Made by a program: the position numbers and the translations under genes. Shown in pieces: positions 23,992 to 34,058 of a DNA stretch of 64,000 bases (position 1 is its first letter; each line of letters begins with the position of its first letter). Under the pieces are notes generated by a model. The model was given only the letters and a program-made list of their open reading frames with translations. It searched no databases and was not told the DNA's origin. This DNA is from Deinococcus yavapaiensis KR-236 (GTDB lineage: Bacteria; Deinococcota; Deinococci; Deinococcales; Deinococcaceae): assembly GCF_003217515.1 (NCBI RefSeq), contig NZ_QJSX01000007.1, forward strand, positions 16,944-80,943, given 5' to 3'.

Positions 23992-26487
23992 ATGTCTCGT
24001 ATCCGCTCGCTGTCCGCCATCGCGCTGTTGTCCTTGACGCTCTCTGCTTGCAGTACCTTCACGCCTCCCACCTCGGCTTCGGACGGGGAGGGCGCCGTGA
24101 TGGAGGCGGCGGCGCGCCTGCCCGTCGCCCGCTTGGAAGTCACGCCGACTTCCTCGCTCCTCACCGCCATCGGCGCGTCCACCACCCTGCAAGCCACCGC
24201 CTTCGACGCTTCGGGCCGCAAGGTCAGCGCGAGCGTCAAGTGGACGTCGAGCAACCCGGCCGCCGTCACCGTCGACAGCAAAGGCAAAGTCACCGCGAAG
24301 GTCGCCGTCGGGTCCAGCCAGATCACGGCGGACGTGGGCGGCGTGAAGTCCAAGCCGGTCCTCGTGACGGTCGCCAAGCTCAACGACAACGCCTTGGTCG
24401 TGAGCGACGCGCAGATCGCTTCGGGCGCCGTTGCGCTCCTTCCCGCGCCGAGCGGTTCCTTGACGGGCGCGCGCTTCCAGGTGACCTTGAGCGGCGTGCA
24501 TCCCAAAGCCGGGCAGGTGCTGTTGTCGAGCGGCACGTCCCCGATCAGCGGGCGGGTGTTGAGCAGCGTTTCGAGCGGAGGGCAAGCGGTGGTGACGCTC
24601 GAGACGGTGCCGCTCGGAGACATCTACCGAGAGCTGAACGTGGCGCAACACGCGACGCTGACGTCCAGCGACGTCGTGCCGCTGACGGGCGCGCAAGCGC
24701 CCGAGAAGGTCGAACGTCACGCGGACGGCAGCCTCACCGTCAGCTACCGCCTCCCCAAGAACGAAACTCGCCGCTCGGCGATGCGAGCGCAAGGGCTCCC
24801 GAACGTGACGTTGCCTGGGCCGTTCGCGAAGGTCGAGTGGAGCGTGGGGCCGTTCAAGTGCAACAGCACCCTCGACACCTTGCTCTCGGGCGATCTGCTG
24901 AGCTTGAAGATCGAGAACAAGATCGAGGTGGACTTCGCGGTGATGATGGCCAACGGTCAACTGCAGAACTTGGTCGCCGTCACGTCGGGTGAATTGTCGG
25001 GCACCATCACGGGTGGGTTCGACGTGGATCTCGGCGCGCAAGGCGAGCTCAAGTGCAAGGCGATCTTCGCGGAAGTGCCCGTGCCGATTTCCGGTCCTCT
25101 CGCGATGATCATGGCGCCGACCGTGCCGATCGGGTTGAGCGTGGGGCTCGAAGGCAAGCTCAAGCTCGGCAAGGCCCAGTTCGCCGTCGAAGGCAAAGTC
25201 ACGTCGAAGAAGAGGCAGGGCATCACGTACAGCGACGTGACGGACACCATCACGTCCATCGACGAGGGTGACACGACGACGACCTTGACGCCGAAAGTGA
25301 AGCTGCCCAACTTCTACGACGATTTCCGCTTCGAAGGCAGCCTCGCCGTGCAAGGCGTGACGGGGCTCAACATCCGCGCGTTTCCCTGGCTGGGCGGACC
25401 GTCGATCGAAGCGGTGGAGCTGACGTTCGGCCCGAAGCTCGAAGGCAACTTCTCGACGGAAACGGCGCAGGCGGGCGCGAACGATTACGCGTCGAGCTAC
25501 ACGTTCAAGCAGGTCGTCGCGTTGACTCCGGGGTCGACGTTGCAGGACCTCGCGGGCTTGGTGAGATCGCGCGGCCAGTGGAAGATCGGCAACTTCGGCG
25601 TGCAACGCGAAGTGACGATCTCACGCTCTCCCAACGGCACGCTGAGCGGTCCCGCGCAGGCGAAGGCCGGGCAGGCGACGGTGATCAACGTGGACCTCAA
25701 CCCGGCCAACATCGAATTCGTCGACGGTTGGTACAGCCCGTCGGAAGTGCGGTTGTACCGCGACCGTGACGGCGTGCTGACGTACGTGGGCGTGGCGACG
25801 CCGACCCCGTGGCAGACGCACTTCGAGTTTCCGTGGACGCCCGCCTCGTCGGACGTCGGGCAGACCGTGACTTTGCGGGCGTTCGTGTCGAGCGGCCTCT
25901 TGAGCTTTCCGCTCGAACTTGGCGACGACGCCAAGATCACCGTGGCCGTGAGCGCGGCCGACGCCGATCCGCTGCCGCCGCCCGCTCCTGTTCCGTCTGC
26001 CTGGTACGGGACGATCACGCACTCATGGAGTCACGACTCGCAGCAGACGTCGAGTGACGGCAGTCAGTACACCAAGCACGAAACGGGCAAGCACACCTGC
26101 ACCTTCGGCGCGATAGACGCCAGCGGGCAACAAGCCTTCGACTGGACCTACACGGTGGACCACTGGTCCAAATCTCTGTATGCGGACGGCAAGTACTGGA
26201 TCTACACGGCGCAGGGCGATCGGTCAGGCAGCACCACGCGGTCGGCGGGCACCTTGGGCATCGACTACATGCCGGAAGATTACATCACGGGCATCAAGAA
26301 GTTTTACTGGTGGAATGACCAGCTCACCGAGTTGGGCAACTGGTGGCTCCCGATGAACACGTCACGCTTCTGCAGCCTCGGCGGAGTCGTCGACGAAGAC
26401 CCGTCCCCGGACGTGATTCGAGGCCAGTCCATCTTCGATTCGCCCGAGGGCTCTTCGATCACCACCGTGAACCTCACGCGCAAGTGA
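23992..26487 (+). CDS. Large lipoprotein with a bacterial Ig-like (Big2) domain
   Basis: An 831-residue surface protein. The signal peptide ends in a clear lipobox, LSAC (Cys20). Residues about 45-125 form a Big2 Ig-like domain (LEVTPTSSLLTAIGASTTLQA..., VKWTSSNPAAVTVDSKGKVT). The long middle part is beta-rich and unassigned. After a Pro-rich hinge near residue 660 the C-terminal segment begins WYGTITHSW and ends PDVIRGQSIFDS...LTRK. That end recalls the C-terminus of the exported protein at 35267. The ribosome binding site is AGGAGG. It is probably anchored to the cell envelope; its ligand is unknown. Confidence 0.8.
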   Translation: MSRIRSLSAIALLSLTLSACSTFTPPTSASDGEGAVMEAAARLPVARLEVTPTSSLLTAIGASTTLQATAFDASGRKVSASVKWTSSNPAAVTVDSKGKVTAKVAVGSSQITADVGGVKSKPVLVTVAKLNDNALVVSDAQIASGAVALLPAPSGSLTGARFQVTLSGVHPKAGQVLLSSGTSPISGRVLSSVSSGGQAVVTLETVPLGDIYRELNVAQHATLTSSDVVPLTGAQAPEKVERHADGSLTVSYRLPKNETRRSAMRAQGLPNVTLPGPFAKVEWSVGPFKCNSTLDTLLSGDLLSLKIENKIEVDFAVMMANGQLQNLVAVTSGELSGTITGGFDVDLGAQGELKCKAIFAEVPVPISGPLAMIMAPTVPIGLSVGLEGKLKLGKAQFAVEGKVTSKKRQGITYSDVTDTITSIDEGDTTTTLTPKVKLPNFYDDFRFEGSLAVQGVTGLNIRAFPWLGGPSIEAVELTFGPKLEGNFSTETAQAGANDYASSYTFKQVVALTPGSTLQDLAGLVRSRGQWKIGNFGVQREVTISRSPNGTLSGPAQAKAGQATVINVDLNPANIEFVDGWYSPSEVRLYRDRDGVLTYVGVATPTPWQTHFEFPWTPASSDVGQTVTLRAFVSSGLLSFPLELGDDAKITVAVSAADADPLPPPAPVPSAWYGTITHSWSHDSQQTSSDGSQYTKHETGKHTCTFGAIDASGQQAFDWTYTVDHWSKSLYADGKYWIYTAQGDRSGSTTRSAGTLGIDYMPEDYITGIKKFYWWNDQLTELGNWWLPMNTSRFCSLGGVVDEDPSPDVIRGQSIFDSPEGSSITTVNLTRK

Positions 26488-26552
26488 TCGCGCTCCCGGT
26501 GGAGGGCAAGACGACCACGCCCTCCTCACGGCCAGAACAACCATGAAGCTAT

Positions 26553-26580
26553 CAGGGGTGAACGACAGCGTTCACCCCTG
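26553..26580 (+). terminator. Hairpin terminator after the Ig-like lipoprotein
   Basis: A perfect 12-base-pair stem (26553-26564 with 26569-26580) with a 4-base loop, 65 bases after the stop. Confidence 0.65.
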
Positions 26581-26785
26581 AATCTCGACGGTGAACGGAC
26601 CGTCGTCAAGGTGAACGTGGACGAGGCGATCACCCCTTGGATTCACGCGTTCGAGTGCACGGGCAACCTCGGCGTCGCTGTCTGCTCGCCCGTGCGGTCA
26701 TCCTTCCACCACCGCTCGCCTCGACGAGCGGCGAGGCGGCGCAGGCGAAGAAGCGTCGTGTCATCTTGTCGCGCCAGACGTTTGT

Positions 26786-26791
26786 TACACT
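26786..26791 (+). promoter_or_regulatory. -10 element, leaderless promoter of the first SARP gene
   Basis: TACACT lies 8 bases before the ATG at 26800. There is no ribosome binding site between them. Confidence 0.5.
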
Positions 26792-26799
26792 GCTCGTGA

Positions 26800-28812
26800 A
26801 TGGACATGCAGGAGCGCTGGGAGGTGCGGGCGTTCGCAGAAGCGCGGCTGGTCGGACCCGCCGAACGATCGGTGGCGCTCGATCGTCGTACGGCCGCGCT
26901 GCTGGTGTACTTGCTGCGCGAGGGAAGCACGCCCCGCTCTCGCCTCGCGGGCTTGTTGTACGCGGACGTGGCCGAAGTCACCGCACGCAACAATCTGGCG
27001 CAATTGCTGTTGAGGCTCAAGCGCTCGGTCGGTGAGCCGCTCGTCCAAGGCGACGCGCTTCTCGAAGCCTCGCCGGCCGTCACCTTGGCGTTCGACCTCG
27101 AGACGACCTCGGCGCAGACGCTGTTGAGCACCTTCGACTTCTCGGATCTTCCCGACTTCGAGGATTGGTTGATGGCTCGCCGCGAGCAGCTTTCGGCTTC
27201 ACGCGAAGCGCACCTCGCTCGGCGAGCGGCGGAGCTGGAGGAGGCCGAACGGTATGCCGAGGCGACCGAGGCGGCGCTCGCGCTCCTGAAAAGCAATGAG
27301 TTGTCCGAAGAAGCTTGGCGGCGCGTGATTCGCTTGCGCTACCTCGCGGGCGAGCAGCAAGCGGCGCTCGAAGCGTTCGAAGCGTGCCGTCGCGTGTTGC
27401 GCGACCAGTTGGGAGCGGAGCCGTCCGCCGAGACCGAGCGGCTCGCCGACGAAGTGAAGCGAGGCGCCCAAGCCACCGTTCCTCGAGTGACGGTCGTGCC
27501 ACAGCGACCTCACGGCGCGTTGCGCTCGCCCGACTTGGTGGGACGCGAACTCGAGTGGGCGGCCATGGAGGACGCGTGGGCGCGTGGCTTGCCGATCTTT
27601 TTGAGCGGCGCGCCCGGCGTCGGCAAGTCGAGGCTCGCGTACGAATTCGCGTCGAGCAAAGGCGCCGTCGCACGCCAAGAAGCGCGTCCGGGCGACGCGA
27701 CCGTGCCGTACGCGGCGGCGGCTCGCAACTTGCGCCGCATCCTCCGCGCGTACCCGGACGCCGCGTCACAACCGTGGGTGCGACGAGAACTGTCGCGCAT
27801 CCTGCCCGAACTCTCCGATGACGGCGCGCCGCTCGAACCGATGCGCGAGGAAGCGGCGCGAACGCGCTTCTTCGAGGCGGCGGCGAGCGTGCTGGCGCAC
27901 GAGGCGGCGCACGTCGTGTGCACCGTGGACGACGACACGCAGTACTACGACCGCGCGAGCTTCGAACTCGGCGAATTCATCTTCTCGCAAGCGACGCTGC
28001 ACGCGCCGCCCGATCGAAGGCCCCGCTTGATCTCCACCTTCCGCTCGAACGAGCTGCCCGACGCGTTGGTGAAACGTCTGCAGGTGTTGTGCGAGCGCGG
28101 CGCGGCGCTTCACTTGGAATTGCAACCCCTTTCGGTGGCGGACGTGGAGCGCCTCGTGGCGTCGCTGGACATGCCGACGTCCGCGCGGCACGCCACCGCC
28201 TTGGCGCACTCGACGGGCGGCAACCCGTTCTTCGTGCTGGAAACCGTTCAGCACCTCGTGGAGACGGAGCACCTCGACGACACGCTGCCCGAGCGATTGC
28301 TGCCACGAAACGTGGGGCTCACGATCACGAGTCGACTCGCGCGCTTGTCGCCCTCGGCGCTCCTCGCCGCGCGCGCCGCCGCCGTGCTGCAAAGCGACTT
28401 CGACCTCGACCTCGTCGCCCACATGCTCGGCGCGCCTTTGTTGAGCGTCGCGGAACTGTGGGAGGAGCTCGAAGCGGCGTCGGTCGTGAACGGCACGCGC
28501 TTCACCCACGACCTCGTCTACGAAGCCGTCGAAGCAGACATTCCCGCCACGGTACGCCGCATGCTGCATCGCCGCGCCGCGCAAGCCCTCGAGGAGCGCG
28601 GCGCGATGGCGGCGCGTGTCGCGCGGCATTGGCAGCAGGGCGAGGACGCCGCGCGAACGGCACCTTGGCTGTTGAAGGCGGCGCGGCAAGCGGCGAGCGC
28701 CTTCCGCGTCGGCGAGGCGCTGGAGTGGTGCGCGCACGCCCAGCACTTGTACGAGCGCCTCGGTGACGCGAGCGGCTTGAACGAGGTCGCCCGCGTGCGG
28801 GCAGCGCTGTGA
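26800..28812 (+). CDS. SARP/BTAD-type transcriptional regulator with AAA ATPase domain
   Basis: A 670-residue protein. It has an N-terminal winged-helix segment (about 10-95), a BTAD tetratricopeptide-like domain (about 100-230: EDWLMARREQLSASREA...EEAWRRVIRLRYLAGEQQAALEAFEACRRVLRDQLGAEPS), then an AAA/NACHT-like ATPase with Walker A GAPGVGKSRL near 270 and a Walker B-like VVCTVDDD. The C-terminus is helical repeat-like. Such proteins act as ATP-dependent activators. It is a paralogue of the protein at 36480-38561, sharing DLVGRE.EWA.ME.AW, GGNP and the late FTHDLVYEAV segment. The target is unknown; it is convergent with the helicase at 28918. Confidence 0.85.
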   Translation: MDMQERWEVRAFAEARLVGPAERSVALDRRTAALLVYLLREGSTPRSRLAGLLYADVAEVTARNNLAQLLLRLKRSVGEPLVQGDALLEASPAVTLAFDLETTSAQTLLSTFDFSDLPDFEDWLMARREQLSASREAHLARRAAELEEAERYAEATEAALALLKSNELSEEAWRRVIRLRYLAGEQQAALEAFEACRRVLRDQLGAEPSAETERLADEVKRGAQATVPRVTVVPQRPHGALRSPDLVGRELEWAAMEDAWARGLPIFLSGAPGVGKSRLAYEFASSKGAVARQEARPGDATVPYAAAARNLRRILRAYPDAASQPWVRRELSRILPELSDDGAPLEPMREEAARTRFFEAAASVLAHEAAHVVCTVDDDTQYYDRASFELGEFIFSQATLHAPPDRRPRLISTFRSNELPDALVKRLQVLCERGAALHLELQPLSVADVERLVASLDMPTSARHATALAHSTGGNPFFVLETVQHLVETEHLDDTLPERLLPRNVGLTITSRLARLSPSALLAARAAAVLQSDFDLDLVAHMLGAPLLSVAELWEELEAASVVNGTRFTHDLVYEAVEADIPATVRRMLHRRAAQALEERGAMAARVARHWQQGEDAARTAPWLLKAARQAASAFRVGEALEWCAHAQHLYERLGDASGLNEVARVRAAL

Positions 28813-28917
28813 GTCCTCGCGGCAAGGTGACGCCCTCACGCGAAGGCGCGTCACTGTCCGGTGGACGTCGCTGACGTGTTCCCGGAAAAGTGACGCGGCC
28901 TTCCTTGCGCGAAGCTC

Positions 28918-31443
28918 CTACGCTTCGAGAAGCGGGTGAACGACGCCTTGATGCACGAGCGCCAACGCGTGCTGTCCACGCGTCACCGCCACGTACAACA
29001 ACCTCAGGTCGTACTCCACGTCTCTGGCGTACCCGCTTTCGTCTGCCCCGACCACCACGGCGGCGTCGAACTCCAACCCTTTGGCAAGGTGCACGGGCAC
29101 CACCACCACCCCGCCTCGGTAGCGTCCCGTTTCGTCATGAATCGCCGTGGCGTCCACGTCCTCGTCGACGAGCGCGCGCGCGAACTCCACGCATCCGCCC
29201 GCGCGACGGCGAATCACCGCGACGTTCGCGAAGCCCAGCGCTTGCACGTCCTTCACGGCGCGCGCCGTCACGAGTTCGAGCGACTCGCCCGGCGGGCACG
29301 GAACGCGCCGCACGTTCGCGCCGTCACGCGGCACCGCCTCGGGCAAGTAGCTTTCGCCTTTCGCGTACGCCGCCGCGACGTTCGCGCTGAGATCCGCGAT
29401 TTGCCGAGTCGAACGGTACGTGCGCCGCAAGAAGCGCGTCGAGCCGACTTCCCCGCCCATCGCCGCGAGGGCTTGGTCCCAGTTGGACACGCCGCGGTAG
29501 CCGTGAATGCCTTGCGAGGCGTCGCCGAACAGCGACAAGGCTCCCGAGCGGGTCACTTCGCGCAGCAAGCGGTACTGCAGCGGGCTGAGATCTTGCGCTT
29601 CGTCGACGAGAACGTGATCGTAGCGATCCTGCCCGCGCGCGAGCTTGCGGCCCAAGCCGCTCGTGACGGCCTTGACGCACAAAGCCACGGGCAGTTCGAG
29701 CACGTCGACCCACCCCATGCGCCGCCCGGCGGTCGCGCCGCCCGCCTTCATCGCCGCCGTGGACACGTGCACTTTCAAGAGCGGGTCCGCCGAGCACAAG
29801 GCGCGCACGCGCGCGGGGTCCAACAAGCCCTTCGCGGCGTCGCGCAACACGTCGGGACGGGTGAGGAGACGCCGCGCTTCGTTCAAGGGCGTGTCGATCG
29901 AGAACACGCGCGAGGACAGCGCGGCGAGTTCGCGTTCGAGTTGCCGCTCGATGGCGAGGCGCGCTTCGGCGTCGTCGCGCTTCGCCGCTTTCATGAGGCG
30001 CGTCACGAGGTCGCGCTCGAACGTACGCCGCAGGCCGTCGACGGTGGCTTCACCGCTCGCGCTTCGCTCGAGCGCGCTCGTGAGCACCGCGTCGAGCATG
30101 CGCGGCGTGAGTTCCACCGTCACGGTCTTCGCCTTGCCCTTGTCGTCTTCGAGGACGAGGTCCGTCTTGAACTGCAACCGCTCGAGGCGTTCGCGAAAGC
30201 GCGCTTCGAGCGCGCGGCGCACCACGTCGAGCATCTTCGCGTCGCCCATCGCCTTGGCGCGAAGCCACGCCGTCTGCTTTTCCTTGCGGTCCGCGTCGCC
30301 GAGCAGCAAGTTCAACGTGCGGTCGACGACGGCGACCTCACCGCTTTGCCCGAGTTGATCGAGCATCCACGCTTCGGGCGTGACGATCGGAAGACCGTCG
30401 AGTCCGAGCGGTGAAAGCACCTTCGACGCGAAGTCCGCCAGCACGCGGTTGGGCATGAGAACGAGCGACGCGCGTGGATCGATGCGCTCGTGAAGCTCGC
30501 GGTCCTTGAACGCCAGGTACGCGGCGCGGTGAAAGGCGACGCTCGTCTTGCCCGACCCGGCAGGTCCTTGCACGACGAGCGGGGCGCGGCCCGCCGCTCG
30601 GATGAGGGCGTCTTGTTCGGGTTGAATGGTGGAGACGATGTCGCGCATTCCACCGGACGCGGCTTCCGAGAGGCGCGCCATGAGCACGTCCTCGCGGCCC
30701 TTGCCGCTGAGGGCCGCCGCCGCCGCCGCCGCTTTGGCCGCCGCTTCCTCGCGTGAAGCGCCGATCGGCACGGCCAAGCCCGCGAGGTCTTCCGCGCCCG
30801 GCTTGAGGTACAAATCGGCGATCCCTTGAAGTTGGCGGTCGCGAATGTCCGTCGCGCGCTTCAAGAGGACTTCTCCCTGGGCCTTCCCGGCCTTCCACGT
30901 CACGGCGTCGTTGTAGAAGAGTTGCCCGACGGGACTGCGCCAATCGGTGGTGGAGTACTGCCCGCCGGGATCGTAGAACGGGTACTTCGCCAAGCTCAGC
31001 ACCGTGACGCGCCCGCCGATCTTGACGACCATGCGCCCGAAGTACGGTTGGCGCAACTGCAAGCTGAGCTCGGCCGCTTCCGCTTCACCGTCGAGCTTTT
31101 GAACGAAGCCCGTGTCGTCGTCCGCGCCGAGGTCGAGGTGGTCGATGTCTTCGAGCTTGAGGATGCGCCGCGCCATCGTCTCGACGGTGCCTTTGAGGTG
31201 CGTCGTCTCCCGCGCGAAGTCGGGGTGATCGTGGCCGAGAGACTTCGCGCTCACCTTCGGAACGTCGAGGCCGCCGCGTTGCGCGAGCGGCACTTGCGGC
31301 CGCTTCGACTTCTTTTCGCGCACGGCCGTGTGCTCGTCACGCAACGTCGAGTCGGCGTACGTGTCGACTTCGCCGAGCAGTTCGTTCATGTCCGCGCGCG
31401 AAGGCTTGTTGCGCGCGCGTCGGGAGCTGTCTTCCGCAGTCAT
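28918..31443 (-). CDS. helD: UvrD/Rep-type (HelD/helicase IV-like) DNA helicase
   Basis: An 841-residue superfamily 1 helicase. Motif I (Walker A) is GPAGSGKTSVAFHRAAYLA and motif II is VDEAQDLSPLQY. Motif III region FGDASQGIHGYRG, motif IV RRTYRSTRQI and motif VI LLYVAVTRGQHAL follow in order. The helical N-terminal region before motif I fits the HelD/helicase IV group. Members unwind DNA in repair or, for HelD, remodel stalled RNA polymerase. Deinococcus encodes a helicase IV of this type. The ATG at 31443 is chosen because upstream in-frame sequence is low in coding character. No ribosome binding site or clear -10 fixes it, so the start is less certain. Confidence 0.85.
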   Translation of the reverse strand: MTAEDSSRRARNKPSRADMNELLGEVDTYADSTLRDEHTAVREKKSKRPQVPLAQRGGLDVPKVSAKSLGHDHPDFARETTHLKGTVETMARRILKLEDIDHLDLGADDDTGFVQKLDGEAEAAELSLQLRQPYFGRMVVKIGGRVTVLSLAKYPFYDPGGQYSTTDWRSPVGQLFYNDAVTWKAGKAQGEVLLKRATDIRDRQLQGIADLYLKPGAEDLAGLAVPIGASREEAAAKAAAAAAALSGKGREDVLMARLSEAASGGMRDIVSTIQPEQDALIRAAGRAPLVVQGPAGSGKTSVAFHRAAYLAFKDRELHERIDPRASLVLMPNRVLADFASKVLSPLGLDGLPIVTPEAWMLDQLGQSGEVAVVDRTLNLLLGDADRKEKQTAWLRAKAMGDAKMLDVVRRALEARFRERLERLQFKTDLVLEDDKGKAKTVTVELTPRMLDAVLTSALERSASGEATVDGLRRTFERDLVTRLMKAAKRDDAEARLAIERQLERELAALSSRVFSIDTPLNEARRLLTRPDVLRDAAKGLLDPARVRALCSADPLLKVHVSTAAMKAGGATAGRRMGWVDVLELPVALCVKAVTSGLGRKLARGQDRYDHVLVDEAQDLSPLQYRLLREVTRSGALSLFGDASQGIHGYRGVSNWDQALAAMGGEVGSTRFLRRTYRSTRQIADLSANVAAAYAKGESYLPEAVPRDGANVRRVPCPPGESLELVTARAVKDVQALGFANVAVIRRRAGGCVEFARALVDEDVDATAIHDETGRYRGGVVVVPVHLAKGLEFDAAVVVGADESGYARDVEYDLRLLYVAVTRGQHALALVHQGVVHPLLEA

Positions 31444-31783
31444 CGCGTCATTCTCGCAGGTGACCGGCGCGACCGGATGACCGACCGCTCGAAAGCAGGA
31501 GCGCGCCGCCGAGCCCTGCCTTTCGCTGATAGCCGCGACCGAGCGGCCTTCCCGAACGCTGCCCGCTCGAACTGCGGCACACCGAGCCTGGGCAAGCGGC
31601 GGGCCTGCCTGGGCCCGACGTGAAGACCACGGTCGTCTGGACAAATTGTCTGAGAGCTTCATGGTGTGAAGACCACTCCCATCGTGGCTTTGGAAACATT
31701 TCGCACCATGAACGACGGCGACTCGCCCCAAGGGTGACGCCCGAAAGCACGACGTTCACGTAGGACGCGAGAGGAGACGATGT

Positions 31784-32119
31784 ATGAGCAACTTCACGCT
31801 GAAGGGCCGATGGCATATCGATTCGTCCGAAACGTCCCGTCACTTCGTCGGGAAAGTGCAAGATCCCGGCGTGACCGGCCTGCGCCCCGGTGACGTGGTG
31901 ACCGTGACGTACCAGCATCAGCACGATCGTTTCGTCGGCCACACCAACGATTCGCACGTTCAAGGAGGGTACAGCCTGGAAGGCATGCCCTCGCAGACGT
32001 TCGTCCTCGCGAGCTTCCTACGCAAAGACGGCGTGGTCGGACGCGAAGCCGAGCACGCCGGCGAAGAACAGTTGTGGGGCGGTGACCTCTACGACCGCGC
32101 CAGCCTCTCGCCGTCCTGA
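31784..32119 (+). CDS. Small protein of unknown function
   Basis: A 111-residue protein without a signal peptide, probably mostly beta (MSNFTLKGRWHIDSS..., GDVVTVTYQHQHDRFVGHT). I do not recognise a family. A strong GAGGAGA site precedes the ATG, and a 14-base-pair hairpin follows the stop, so it is a well-bounded single gene. It is His-rich in the centre (YQHQHDRFVGHTNDSHVQ), which might bind metal; this is only a suggestion. Confidence 0.7.
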   Translation: MSNFTLKGRWHIDSSETSRHFVGKVQDPGVTGLRPGDVVTVTYQHQHDRFVGHTNDSHVQGGYSLEGMPSQTFVLASFLRKDGVVGREAEHAGEEQLWGGDLYDRASLSPS

Positions 32120-32134
32120 CTTCGAGCGCGGCGA

Positions 32135-32173
32135 CATCGGTGTTCGGCTTGGAGCGTGGGCCGAACACCGATG
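32135..32173 (+). terminator. Hairpin terminator after the 111-residue protein
   Basis: A perfect 14-base-pair stem (32135-32148 with 32160-32173) with an 11-base loop. Confidence 0.65.
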
Positions 32174-32246
32174 AAGCGACCTGCCTCCTCGAAGGGTGAG
32201 CGCCCCTGAAGAGACCGAGCGGCTGGTCGCGTGCTGAGATGAAAGC

Positions 32247-32564
32247 ATGACAAGACACTTCAGCGAAGACGTCGGCACGAAGCTTCTCTTCGAAAACGAG
32301 CGGGTGCGCGTGTGGGATTTGCGGCTCGCCCCGGGCGAATCGCTTCCGGCTCACGTACACCGACTCGACTTTTGCTTCATCGTCGTTCAAGGAGGCGCGC
32401 TGCGCCACGTTCACCCCGACGCGGCGAGAAGCGAGGACGTGAGGTACGTCGACGATCAAGTCGTGTTCCTCAAAGCGGGCGACGGTCTCTTGCATGAACG
32501 GCTCGTCAACGTCGGGGACGCACCGTACCGAAACCTCATCGTGGAGCTCAAGGAACGCGCTTGA
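32247..32564 (+). CDS. Single-domain cupin protein
   Basis: A 105-residue cupin-like beta-barrel: VRVWDLRLAPGESLPAHVHRLDFCFIVV holds the first cupin motif (G-x5-H-x-H with a following Asp/Phe). The second motif region (VVFLKAGDGLLHERLVNVGDAPYRNLIVEL) ends with the usual N-x-G-x(2)-P pattern. The metal-binding His residues of motif 1 are present (AHVH). Enzymatic or binding role unknown. It is convergent with dgt, whose stop lies 10 bases away. Confidence 0.8.
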   Translation: MTRHFSEDVGTKLLFENERVRVWDLRLAPGESLPAHVHRLDFCFIVVQGGALRHVHPDAARSEDVRYVDDQVVFLKAGDGLLHERLVNVGDAPYRNLIVELKERA

Positions 32565-32574
32565 ACGGAGGCGT

Positions 32575-33852
32575 TCAAAGAGGCGTGAACGGCGAGCTTT
32601 GCCGAGCGCTGAACAACCGCTGATGGTACTGGCTGGCCTGCGCGTCCGTCATGTCGGCGATGAAGTCACACACGACGCGGGCGCGCTCGCCTTCGGAAGG
32701 CAGGACTTCGAGCGCTTTGCGCACGTTCGAGGGCAACACGGCGGCGCGAATGTCGTCGAGATCGCCGAGGGCCGTATCGAGCAGCAATTCGAACAAGTCC
32801 GTTACGATTCGCACGGCTTGACGCGCGTACACGCCCGTACGCTGATCGCGCAAAATCAATTCTTGCGTGATGGCCTTGAGCATCACGCACTCCACGGCGA
32901 TGTCCTCGGGAACGCGCAAGGTGAAGTCGAAGGAGGATCGCGGCGCGCCGAGGCATTCGATCGCGGTCGCGGTGACGAAGCGGTGCACGTACGCGGCTTC
33001 CACTTCGCGAACGCGCGCCGTGGACGGTTGCAAGCTTCGCCCGTCGTCGAGACGCGCGTGAAGGTCGCTCAGCACGCCGCGCACGTCGCTCTCGTCGACG
33101 CTCGCCCAAGAGCGGCGTGCTCGGTGCGTCACGCGCTCGACCGCTTCGGAGGTCGTGAGGGTATGGTGCGACAGCAAGCCGCTCGACACGCCGTCCTCCA
33201 AGTCGTGCACGCTGTAGGCGATGTCGTCCGCCCAATCCATGATTTGGCAGATGATGCTGCGCGGCAGCACGGAGCCCTCGGGCACGTCCGCGTAAAGCCA
33301 ACCGGCGTCGTCTCGCGCGTCGTCGTCATAAAGCGCCGGAACGTCTCCTCGACCGCCCGGGTACTTCAAGACGCCCAGCAGCGCGGCGCGCGTGACGTTC
33401 ACGCCAGGATGACGCGTCGTGAGCGGCTCGAGTCGCGTCAGGATGCGGTACGTCTGCGCGTTTCCTTCGAAGCCGCCGTAAGAGCGCATGCAGGCGTTGA
33501 GGGCGTCTTCGCCGTTGTGGCCGAACGGTGGGTGACCGAGGTCGTGCGCGAGCGCCGCCGCTTCGGCGAGACTGCCGGGCAAGCCGTGGTTCGACGCGAT
33601 CGTCCGCGCGATTTGCGCGACGTCCATGGCGTGCGTGACGCGGGTGCGCATGAACCCCGACCAACCGGCCGTGAAGATCTGACTTTTGCCTTGCAAACGC
33701 CGAAATGCCCCCGAGTGGATGATGCGCGCCCGGTCCCGATCGAACGGATCTCGGCGGTCGCCTTCCGAGGTGGACGCGTCGCTCGGGTAGCGCCGTTCGG
33801 TGTCGTGCGCGCCGTACCAGTCGTACGTCCCTTCGCGACGTTGACAACTCAT
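32575..33852 (-). CDS. dgt: Deoxyguanosinetriphosphate triphosphohydrolase-like protein (dGTPase)
   Basis: A 425-residue HD-domain dNTP triphosphohydrolase. The HD motif is complete: RTRVTHAMDVAQIARTIA (H), ALAHDLGHPPFGHNGEDALN (HD plus the second His), and DWADDIAYSVHDLEDGV (late Asp). The N-terminal DRDRARIIHSGAFRRLQGKSQ is typical of dGTPases. It hydrolyses dGTP or other dNTPs to nucleoside and triphosphate, affecting nucleotide pools. The ATG is 6 bases after a TATCCT hexamer, so it is probably leaderless. Confidence 0.93.
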   Translation of the reverse strand: MSCQRREGTYDWYGAHDTERRYPSDASTSEGDRRDPFDRDRARIIHSGAFRRLQGKSQIFTAGWSGFMRTRVTHAMDVAQIARTIASNHGLPGSLAEAAALAHDLGHPPFGHNGEDALNACMRSYGGFEGNAQTYRILTRLEPLTTRHPGVNVTRAALLGVLKYPGGRGDVPALYDDDARDDAGWLYADVPEGSVLPRSIICQIMDWADDIAYSVHDLEDGVSSGLLSHHTLTTSEAVERVTHRARRSWASVDESDVRGVLSDLHARLDDGRSLQPSTARVREVEAAYVHRFVTATAIECLGAPRSSFDFTLRVPEDIAVECVMLKAITQELILRDQRTGVYARQAVRIVTDLFELLLDTALGDLDDIRAAVLPSNVRKALEVLPSEGERARVVCDFIADMTDAQASQYHQRLFSARQSSPFTPL

Positions 33853-33858
33853 GCGCGC

Positions 33859-33864
33859 AGGATA
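33859..33864 (-). promoter_or_regulatory. dgt: -10 element, leaderless promoter of dgt
   Basis: On the minus strand, TATCCT lies 6 bases before the ATG at 33852. Confidence 0.55.
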
Positions 33865-34058
33865 GCGTTTGCGAGAAGCTCCTTGAATTCATCGACCGTG
33901 GAGTCGCGCTCAGAAGGCAAGAAGGTCGCCGGGTGACGAGAAGCGAGGCGTCCGCCCCTCGACGAAATCGACGTGCCGTGGAGTGTCTCGCGCACTCCGA
34001 GGTCTCGCTTCTCATGCCTTCCTTCACGCCCGAGCGAGCCTTCGGGTGGGTCGCACGC

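Larger units (their letters stand above)
26488..26799. other. 312 bases without a convincing gene
   Basis: Holds the terminator at 26553-26580 and the promoter of the SARP gene at 26786. A short frame at 26611-26799 is Arg-rich at its end and overlaps the promoter, so it is not called. Confidence 0.5.

Noticed and set aside
26611..26799. Possible 62-residue frame before the first SARP gene
   Set aside because: Its 3' end is Arg-rich and it runs through the promoter of the next gene.
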